From Unio delphinus (Eukaryota; Mollusca; Bivalvia; Unionida; Unionidae): a stretch of 64,000 nucleotides of DNA. The notes below the pieces were generated by a model. It made no database searches, was not told where the DNA came from, and saw nothing but the letters and a program-made list of their open reading frames with translations. Below are positions 54,561 through 64,000 of this stretch, in pieces. The position numbers and the translations under genes were made by a program. The DNA lies in contig JAQISU010000155.1 of NCBI GenBank assembly GCA_029339505.1, positions 16,569,501 through 16,633,500 on the forward strand. The letters are read 5' to 3'. Position 1 is the first letter of the stretch. Each line of letters opens with the position of its first letter.

Positions 54561-57500
54561 GAACCACTGTATGTAAAATATAGCAATTTAATCAATTACA
54601 TAACGAAAATGAAATTTATCACGACATTGGAATGACACATTCTTCCAAAGGAAATCACCAGATTTACAAGAAACGCAATTATAAGTTCAGTTACGCCTTT
54701 AAAAGTTTCATCATGAAATCGAGTGAATGATATAACTCATTAGTTCATCATGCTGGCATAACCTGGCTGCTTCCGGATCGCCATGCTTGACAGGCTAGAG
54801 TAACGGTATTCTATTTCCTTATGTTATCACTTTTAAGACTCCTTCCGGCTTATAAACCGTAACGTATTTGTTTGTTCTATTTCACCCCTTTATGTTGCAT
54901 ATATAGAGCTATTTCCCCTTGTGCTTTTCGAAACTCTCTTTTTCTTACGCACCCGAATCTCTTTACGTTCCGTGTACTTCAGCCTCCAGATACGATATTA
55001 ACGAGAAAAGGTATATCGTTTTTTTCCCGGAGTCAATTTTCTGGCTTCGCACAGAAGCATAGCTGACTAATATCACAAGCGAAATTACTTAAAACGTCGA
55101 ATTTCGTCACAGAAACAAACAACGCTTATTCGTAGCATATTGTTACGCTTTACTTTTTTGGTTATAAACAGGGCTAATTGTACATTGCAATCATCATACA
55201 AGGTTCTTTTCATCTAACTCAAAAGATGATTCGTTCCAAGTAGCTGGGCACTGGTATACAAAATAATGTTGGTTTGATAGTTGGAACAATGTGAATACGA
55301 GTGTCCGTGCTATAGTACGACTCACATAGCTGATATATCCGCTCCGAGTCCTTTTTGCGGCAATATGTTTTATCTTTGAAAATTTAGTTAAACATACCTT
55401 TAAACGGCAGTATTTACTTTTGCGCTTTGTCCATCAAAATTTCATTGAAGATTATTGTATAAGTTCTTCGAAAAATGCGTATCGGCAAATTCAGTGATAA
55501 AGTTCTTCGACATTTTTAGCACAGGCAAGCAAGTGGGATGATCCCGTTTAAACCGGGTTTTCTCGCGTGCTATAATGTAAGAGGGAAATCACATGCGGTT
55601 GGAAAGAAGTTGTACTACAAACATAAACATTGATGCGACAATGTTTTCATTTATAAGCAAAGTCTGAGATAACATCGGCAGAAAAAACAAAACGGCACAC
55701 AAGTCCATTAAATTGGAGGCAGTTAGCTAATTTCGTGTGTATTTTCTGGATATGTCATGTCTTTTATTTAAATTCGTATATATTACACAAGTGTATCCCC
55801 TAGAGGTGAAAGACTGAGAATTAAAAATCCCCTTGTCAGAATTGGGGATTAGGCTATGTAAATAAAAGCAGCAACTTTGGTATCAAAACTGGGGGTAAAA
55901 TAAAAAATTTGAGGTTCCCCGAAGCACAGTTGAGGGTAAGGGGAAACATAGCATTACCCATGTTTCATATACAACTATGTTTTTCATAAGTTGGAATATG
56001 CAACAAAACTAAAGAATGAATATTTGCGTTGATGAGCCACTAGCTTTTCAAGTACACTTGTTGATATTTTTTTTCTTCTTGTTTTTATTACAAAAAAGTA
56101 ATCTCAAGTTTCGTCAGTTCAGCCTTGCCATTTCTCCAGAACATGGCATATCAGCCAACAGGTACCTGGGATAGATGATAACAATATACGTCAAATTCCT
56201 ACCAATATCACCACTACCTGGTCTTATTATCTCTGTTAAGTTTAATCAGGTCACAATTAATAATATTATATATTATCTACATTTATTTCTCAGTACTAAA
56301 CTTTCCATTTAGTCCAAATAATAATAAATCATATAGTATTATAAAGTTCTTGTCATAGGTTGTTTGGCTTTTTTTATTAATAGAGGCTAGACCATAAACT
56401 AATCACCATACATTGGGTCACAGATTTCACTACCGGATCATCATTGTAACAAGATAACCAGGACGGATATTTCGGATTGATAACAGAACAAGTTTTATGA
56501 TAAGATATAAAAGAACAAGTTTTATGATAAGATATAAAAATTATGGTTTAATGTGGCGATATATCTATAAGCAAAACAATGAAATGCGTGCGTAGTGTAA
56601 TCCAAATATTGGATTTAATTACCGGTAAACATAATTACGCACAGACTAGAATGATGCTAACAAATTATACAATGATACAAATCAATGATACAATGATACA
56701 AAATAATGACACAATGATACAAAACCCCCAGATAAATATACAACAAAAAAATGAATACAGTTTACTCACGTAGTAAACAATGCAGGATTACTCATAGTAA
56801 AAATATATATGCTCAAGTAGCGAAACTATATTTGAAAATAATAAGGGACACATAAGAACTTATCTTTCCAGTCCTAAAACATATACTGGGTTCCGCAAAC
56901 CCATATTAGCCCACGGCTAACAAATTACAAATAAATCCGACTATTAGTATACAGCTCCACAGCTGATACAATTAAACTTCACAATTTCTACAGACTCCGG
57001 ACATTCGGAATACTATGAAACATTAGACCCTCCAAATATTAGACCCTCCGGACACTGGTCATTTAGACAGCTCTACTGTTGGGTCACCCTTTTCACTCTT
57101 GACATGAGACACTCCGGCATATTTAACAGCTCTGGACACACCAGTGCATTTAAACACAGCTCCCGACGTTTGACAGCTCCGGACACCCCGGACGTTTAAC
57201 ACCCTCGTACCAATAGCCCTACAGCTAAAGTTGTGCCAATCCTCCCTCCCTCGGATCAATAGCCCTACAGCTACAGTCCTTTAAAGCAGCCGCTTGTTAA
57301 CAAAATCCTTAGTAATGTGTAGATCCTTCACATATATTAAAGTATTTATACGGATTCGTTCTCCGTATCGAGAACACTCTGCACGTGCGGCATTGAGCGA
57401 ATTGTACTCACTATTCCGAAGTACAACTGCCCATATATAAAAATCACCCTCAGGTATCGTTGCACACGATAAACCAAACCCGAGTATATGTATTTCCTGA

Positions 57501-57849
57501 ATAAAAACTACATCATTCCGTGACAATCATCATTGCCTTATTACTCACTGTGCACTGTCGCCGAAATACCTACGGACAACCACATTATACTGCTCAAAGC
57601 TTAACGAATAAACCATTAAACCAATCAACCTTTAAATAAACACCAAGAATGAAAAAATCTAACTGTTGTATCACCACCAAATAGAAAGGAAAAATGCCCT
57701 AAAATAGACCAGGATTACAGTCGTGGTCACTGAACCAGAAGTAATAATTTTGATTTGATTCAAGGTGCCTGCGATACTGACACGTGCAACATCACGTTTT
57801 CATTATCGTCCAACTCGGATATACATGTACTAGACAGGGTTAAGGGCGG
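54561..57849. other. Intergenic with small tandem duplications
   Basis: No gene recognised. A ~30-bp direct duplication (ACAAGTTTTATGATAAGATA plus tail) is at about 56,488-56,546, and (AATGATACAA)-type repeats at about 56,665-56,725. A degenerate GCTCCGGACAC/GTTTAACAGC repeat lies at about 57,035-57,205. Confidence 0.5.
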
Positions 57850-58135
57850 AGGGAGCTTTGTTTGTTTGATTTGGATTTTTAGCGTAGCTTTAACAATTTT
57901 TCAGTCATATCGCTACGATGTCTGCAGTGAGGCAGTTTATAGTGATGTCTAGCACTGGGGCATCATGCCACAGACATGTAGAATGATGTCCCACCCAGTC
58001 ACATTATCCTGACGCCAGGCCGACCAGTCCTAACACAAACCTCCTAATGTTGAGCGCCAAGGAAGGCAGCTGTTAGTACCATTTTTGTAAGTATTTGGTA
58101 TGACTCAGCCGGGGATCAAACCCATGACCTCCCGC
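57850..58135 (-). repeat. Dispersed SINE-like repeat related to the satellite-embedded block
   Basis: The plus-strand sequence from 57,870 to 58,080 matches 1,145-1,370 of the satellite unit. At its right end the minus strand reads GGTCATGGGTTTGATCCCC, containing a B-box-like GGTTTGATCCC, which marks the 5' head of a tRNA-derived element. This copy extends further into the head than the satellite copies. Confidence 0.7.
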
Positions 58136-58569
58136 TTCTGATTTCTTCAGCATCTGAAGACAATATTGTGCATCAAAAAAATGCTTATACATCAAATCAG
58201 GAACAGATTTCCTAGCTCTTTCCCAAAATTTGATCGTGTGTCTGATCGCTTGGTTTCCCTTTAAAAAATAAACCTTTACAAAATATGATATTGTGGAGTG
58301 GAACTTGAGTAAAGCATGCAGTAGACGTAACAATGTTTCACTACTCTTTTTTTCCACTCTATTTACATGCTCAAAGACAAAACCTTAGTGGATGTTAACT
58401 GTGAAATTCATGGTTCTGTTGCAAAATCTTTTTTTTAAAAAAAAAAATATGGAATTCGCGTAGCTTTTTGAACGTGAACGATTCGGAGATATGCAGTTTG
58501 CTGCAATTTAATTTTTTTAGACAGCCATTAATGACCAGATTATTATTAAGTTATATTACACTTAATATA

Positions 58570-59920
58570 CTAATAGACAAACAACGGCCATGATAGTTAA
58601 TACTACGATATATATATAGGCGAACAGCAACGGTATAAATAATGAACCCTGCGAATGGGATATCATTGTCAACAACCTACACACATGGATTATTTTTCTC
58701 ACTCATTGTTTTTTATTAAAATTAAAATACTTGATACTACTTTCATAAATGACACACATCCACATTACTCAATCCTACTATCGAAATAGACGTAAAGCTT
58801 TTAGTGTACTCCAGGAATAAATAAGGTGCCTATAGAAATTGTTAATCATGAAGTAGAGCAGTGACGTGCCGATTACATTCTATCCAACTGATTACAGTAC
58901 ACAAATGCACTGCTATATCATGACTTCATCACGCTGCAAGAATCTGATCTACTTTTAGGTAGGTGTTCCTTACCTTCCAATGGATAGCCAATCAGTAATG
59001 CTTTGCACGTTATTCATACGCACACGTGCACGTGCGACTGTGACAAAAGATTATTATTTAAGTCACCTGCCGGATGCGATCTTATATACTTATTTGTTTG
59101 GCTTAGTCAATTAAGGATGGACTATAAACGTGAAATACATACAACGGTTAAACAAAATCTATAATAATTTTGAAGTTATGTTTTTATTTGCTTACATAAT
59201 TCATTTATTTTGACTTGTATTGTATTTTCATACTCTCATTACCTTACAGAAACAGTTAAGACTGGTTAATACCTAACTGATACTCAGCCTATACTTTGTA
59301 TAACCCGGACTGTTTCGCGATCATAAACTTTGCTGCAGATAGTTGAATTATTTTACAATGGATTTGTTACGCTCTTAGAATAATGCAGTGATAGATATCA
59401 AGGACTCAGAATAAAACTTTTGAGTATTTTGAGCTACTCTCCTTAAACATCAGACTTTTCAAGTTACATGTCTAAACTTCTATTTTGATTAAATTTGTGA
59501 AACGAATAATCTAATTTGCAAAAGTGTCAGTTTTCGGGTATTTCTGGATTAATATTCGGATTTTCGTATAGTTTACTGCAAAAATAACAATAAATGTTAT
59601 GTGACGATATGTTTCGAAGAAACAAAAGTTTGAACAAAAACATCTTCACCTTATTTGCTTAACCCTTCCTCAGTTTTAATTATGAACCCGATAGTCTGAT
59701 TTCCAAAATGAAAAAGTTAAATACAAAACTACAAATGACCACAGCATATTTTGGGATTTGATAACTTAACTTGGGATTATTACATCGTTTAACACGCAAG
59801 AGCTAAAAAGACTAAGCCTCACCAAAAAGTAAATCATCACAAAATTATGACGAGAATTTGATTTTAAAAAATCCGAATCGGTAACATTCCATTACTTTAA
59901 AATCTCAACTCCACAACGGA
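58570..59920. repeat. Diverged segmental duplication, copy B
   Basis: Colinear with 44,250-45,610 (esterase 3' flank). Homology stops near 59,920 at a CT repeat, just where an esterase exon 2 copy would be expected; no esterase-like coding follows. Confidence 0.75.
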
Positions 59921-59937
59921 TTACTAGACAATCCATT

Positions 59938-59940
<3 letters not shown>

Positions 59941-60014
<74 letters not shown>
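59941..60014. repeat. (CT)n microsatellite
   Basis: About 74 bp of CT, at the breakpoint of the segmental duplication. Confidence 0.97.
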
Positions 60015-60017
<3 letters not shown>

Positions 60018-61126
60018 ATTGAAGTTGGGCCACCACAGAGTCAACGACCACCACCAAAATGCAGTTGTTGGGTTCTACGCCGCTGAAACTTCTGACATGA
60101 AATTGACAAATTAACGCAGCATGAACATTAAAAAGGTGACGTTTAAGTGATGCATCTTCGTTTTCTACCATTAACTGGTCCTACATATTCAGTCTTAAGT
60201 CACAGTTTTTGACGTCATTGCCACAGGGACTGTACATTATCAATCGAAAGTATAGCGAGAGAAGAGCCAATGTTACCGCATTTGATCTTCTGACGAGGTT
60301 ACGGTTTTATCGCTCATGGCCTATTTTTTTTTTAATTGCAAGGGACAATTTCTAGAACACCGATGGTACCAAGCAAATATCTGTAACAACATTGCATTTT
60401 TATTTCACCTTGTTCATCCAACCTGATTTCACCTTGTACGTCTATTTCACGAACCTGTAATATCTTGGGGTCTACAAAGTTAAAACGATGGTAAAATAAT
60501 CCTAAAGATATGATAATACAATGAAATATGTTTTAATTTTATTATCTTTAATCGCTTTACATGGATGTGAAAGGAAACAAAATAACATTTTCCTTTGTCA
60601 CAAAGAAGATATAAACAACAGTGGTTTGACAGTATCTTTTGATCTGGTGTCACCTTTGCTTCTCATGTTATCATCCACCATGGACACTGTTGGCTGAATT
60701 GCGGTTTAATGACAAAATTTATGTTACAAATCTTAATATCTCCCATACCTTTTCTACAAAATTGCAAGAAATGATTTTATTATCCAAATAAAACTTTTGT
60801 AACAGAAGCGAAATTGTTTTTGTTTTCCTTATTTTTGTTTTCGCTTGGTTTGGTTTGGTTTTGCACAAGACCCAGAAAAACTCAAAATTAACAGCGCATA
60901 AAATATGCCCATTATACAGTATAGTCTTTGATGTCGTACAGTACATAAAACATTGATTAACCAAGGCAAGGCGAAGTCACACGAAATTGTACATTTACAT
61001 TTTGTAATGCTACTATGAGAAAATGTTCTGTTTTTTTCTTCTTTCTCCTTTACATTAATATATTTTTTCTCGTGCGGATATTATTTTACAGGCGACCGTT
61101 CCCCTCCTAGCATTACATTCTTCGTT
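60015..61126. other. Intergenic, nothing recognised
   Basis: No gene, RNA or repeat family could be named here. Confidence 0.5.
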
Positions 61127-61249
61127 TTTTTTTTTTTGTTTTTTTTTTTTTTTTTTTCTTTTCACTATTTGACACGAATGTGGCCCCACTATCTTTCATC
61201 ATATGAATTTTTTTCTTCTTCTTTCATTGTATCCATACGTAGCAATATT

Positions 61250-62045
61250 TACCGTTTCTTCAGATCCTTGATATCCTTAATACCCTTAGACGTAAATACA
61301 TCAGTAATATCAGCTTTAACTTTTAGCGGTTGTTGTTTAGGAGATTGTGTTGTCGTTCTATTTGTTGCTGCTGTTGAGAAGTCCACAAGAACGTTCTTGC
61401 TGAGGATGTTGTGGTATGATAGTTTTTTGTTGTGAAATTTTCTCCATTACGTTATCATAAAATCTTTTTATTTAATTAAAAACATATTTGAGATCATTGT
61501 TTCTAGCTTGTCCTTTGTCTAATAAATATGATATATCCACTTAATAAAACTATACTCGTTTATATTAGCAAATTTAGGCTTTAACATTTATTTTTTCATC
61601 AATAGCTTCATTCTCTTTAATTTCGTTAAGTTCTTCAATAACACCTTCCTTAAATTTGTAATTAATACAACATTTTTCATCATTTTTTTTTTCAAATTTA
61701 GCTTTTGGTGCAATTTTTTTTTATTTCACTTATATCAGTACGAACTTTGCCAATGCCTTCCATTATTTCTTCACTTAGATGGTCTAGCTGAGCACCAGCT
61801 ATGTCAGCTGGAAGAGTTTGCAAAGTTCTCTTTGTTTTCTTAGTTTATTTCGTTATTTTGTCCAGTCGCCGTTGCAGTTTGTAGGATGAAGACTTTCGGA
61901 AGATTTTGCCACTGGTTTAAAAAATTGTTCTGAACCCTCTGCAAATTTTACCTGCGATTCCTGACGTTCTTGTAATTTTTGTTTCACAGAATCACAAACT
62001 GAATAGATTTCTTTATTGCCTCTAATCTCCACTATTGCAGTCTGA
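61250..62045 (-). pseudogene. Decayed Polinton coiled-coil gene (second element remnant)
   Basis: On the minus strand, 62,000-61,890 encodes DSVKQKLQERQESQ and then FAEGSEQFFKPV. This corresponds to RDSVRNKLQQRQSLQ and FAAGSEELFKPV of the intact 321-residue Polinton gene at 28,277-29,242. Just upstream a WRLEAIKKSIQ segment matches its LDAIRRF region in a different frame. Further downstream, fragments such as LDHLSEEIMEGIGKVRTDIS (about 61,790-61,730) keep the coiled-coil character, with stops and frame changes between them. No other Polinton gene or terminal repeat was found nearby. It is an old, non-functional remnant distinct from the young element at 21-37 kb. Confidence 0.65.
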
Positions 62046-62318
62046 GATCGATGAAATCGTCTAGAAAGTGGTTGAAGAAACTTGTGCTTCTATCGTAGAG
62101 CCGATCAGCTCGGTTGAGCCTGGTCCAGTATTATGTCCAGGATGTGGTCTGTTAAACAAGCATGATGACAATTTTCTAAATGACTACACTTTTATGAAGT
62201 TACAAATAAAATTAAAGATTTATTTTAATTTTTAAAAAATATAGAATTTTTTTATGAAAAAAAAAAACAATGTAAACGTTTTAAATATTTGAACTTTGAT
62301 TGGACAATTTGTTTAATG

Positions 62319-62363
<45 letters not shown>

Positions 62364-63908
62364 ATTACAAATGAACAAAACTAGAATGTTAAACGTAATA
62401 GCTGATTGATAGTCGCCGAGCTAGCATTGTAAATTAAGATAAAACAGTATGTCGAGGAAAATCCAATTCTGATATAAAAATATTCATAAAATCAACACTT
62501 GCCTCGAAACACTAAAGAAAAATCTTGGGCGCATTTGGCGCTTGTCAGTAGAAATGGTTTCATCATCGATCATATATTTGTATTACTTTAGTTCAGATGA
62601 ATTCTAAAAAATAAACGTTTTCCTTAGTCATTATTTTGGTACCGATACACATCGACAACACATTTTAGGTAAACAAATTTTTAAGACAGAGCCAAGACGC
62701 GCCCAAGAGTTATTTTAAACAACGGAATTTAAGTGTTGTGATTCCGATCATTGGCACCTGATTGAGACGAGTGGAGGAAAGTGGTCATATGTTCAGCAGC
62801 ACAGTGCCTCAACGACCACACTAGGTCAAGAGAATGATGACGATGATGAATCCGATTCGTGTCCAATGGCAACAAACGGGGTACAATCGCATTCCCATAA
62901 TTCATGAGAAACAATCGAACTCACTTACAATACTTGCGTTTGTAACAAGTAGCGACTACGGTGATATTACCGGAAAATGTGCCCTTTTGAAAGCTGCTTT
63001 AGGGGCATTCAATACATTTCAAGTACTAAAAAACAAAGGTTTAAACATAATGTTAGCATTACATCTCGGTTCCTTGGAAAGACAAAATCGATGGCCAAAT
63101 TTATTCGCGAAAATGGAGCCAATGTAAAGAAACGTCGCGGCAGAATCTAAAAAAGAAAAAAATAAATGAAACAAAAAAACATCAACAACAGTGGGAGATG
63201 ACATTATAGCAATTGCAATTAATATGATGAACTGAACCCATATCGATCGAATTCAATGGAAGGGACCCCCGTGGCAGCGGTTGCGGGTTTAGGGGGAGGA
63301 TCGGGGGTGGGGGGCAGCGCGATGGGTGAATGGGAAGATATTCTTATACATCAGTGTTTGTTAAATGAGAAAATGTAACGTCATTGTCAAAATATTGGCT
63401 TCACAGTGTTTTTGTTGTCTAGACAATTATTAATTCTATATTAAAAACAGCGCAGCCTTCAACTCAACTCCATGCCTGACGGCACAAACAAACTGCATCT
63501 TTTGTTGATCAAACGCGCCGCCAAATATCATATCCGGGATTGAAACTATTTAAAATTGGCTTAGCAATGACCTTTTTCAAGATCTAAACGTCGATCTTCA
63601 CAGACTAGAGTTGGTGGGCGTGATGAATGTGTAAATGTATATTAATTTTATAAGCTGGAAAAAATGAATTCAAAGTATCTATTTAAACTCCGTACATTGA
63701 ATATCTACAGCAATATAAGCTGTATGAAAAATGTGTACATCTCGTGGCATATCAGTGATACGGCGTATATATTATCCATATGTTTTATATTTATACAAAA
63801 TACATTAAAAATGGTAATGCTTTTAACTTTCGGTATACTGCTATATCAAACTGTGATCCGCTCATTCTGCATGAACACACGTGTGTGTGATTGTGCGTGC
63901 GTGTGTGT

Positions 63909-63909
<1 letters not shown>
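62046..63909. other. Intergenic, nothing recognised
   Basis: An (ATT)n run lies at 62,319-62,360. A 97-codon frame at 62,834-63,127 has no recognisable domain. Nothing else can be supported. Confidence 0.5.

Positions 63910-63974
<65 letters not shown>
63910..63974. repeat. (GATA)n microsatellite
   Basis: About 65 bp of GATA preceded by a short GT run. Confidence 0.97.
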
Positions 63975-63975
<1 letters not shown>

Positions 63976-64000
63976 TTCAACTGTGTGCTATAACTTTTAA

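Noticed and set aside
62834..63127. 97-codon plus-strand ORF
   Set aside because: Checked as a possible exon; no family recognised and no convincing splice context.

Overview
The window looks like nuclear DNA of an invertebrate animal, most likely a mollusc. It is AT-rich, gene-poor and full of microsatellites, with tRNA-derived SINE-like repeats and one intron-containing secreted esterase gene. The taxon is an inference from the repeat styles; no marker gene fixes it.

Layout: (1) 1-14,950 is a tandem array of a ~4.69 kb unit (three copies visible, period 4,688 and 4,684 bp), each unit built from two diverged, related halves. (2) 14,950-21,350 is intergenic DNA: a ~1 kb purine-rich tract, TATG/GA/AT/CT microsatellites and several degenerate tandem repeats. 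(3) 21,358-36,881 is a complete Polinton/Maverick element of 15,524 bp with 331-bp terminal inverted repeats (about 99% identical) and a 5-bp target duplication (ACATG). (4) 36,887-45,600 is intergenic and holds a 405-bp hairpin (MITE-like) element, a long TATG array and a ~2 kb degenerate minisatellite. (5) 45,662-49,813 is a two-exon carboxylesterase/cholinesterase-like gene on the minus strand. (6) 49,814-64,000 is intergenic, with two SINEs, a diverged duplicate of the esterase 3' flank, and the decayed remnant of a second Polinton (about 61.25-62.05 kb).

The Polinton is the core of the window. A leftward block carries the virion genes: a penton/minor-capsid candidate, a membrane hairpin protein, a repeat-containing fibre-like protein, an adenain-type protease, an amphipathic protein VI-like protein, the double-jelly-roll major capsid protein, a small basic protein and a coiled-coil protein. 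It also carries a hypothetical gene and a NUMOD4-HNH-NUMOD1 homing endonuclease. A rightward block carries a divergent family B DNA polymerase, an SF1 helicase and a Cys/His (HNH-type) module. These appear to be three parts of one long protein lying in different reading frames. A retroviral-type integrase, a phospholipase A2 and a zinc-ribbon gene run leftward to meet them, and the packaging ATPase runs rightward into the right terminal repeat. The gene set has everything needed for replication, integration, capsid assembly and genome packaging.

The most unusual points are: the non-standard polymerase-helicase-HNH replication module; breaks at A-homopolymers (A11 and A8) shifted in the same direction in two separate genes of an otherwise young element; an 18-nt palindromic motif that lies both at the polymerase/helicase break and in front of a virion gene; a homing endonuclease inside an animal Polinton; and terminal repeats that have captured the last codons of the ATPase gene.
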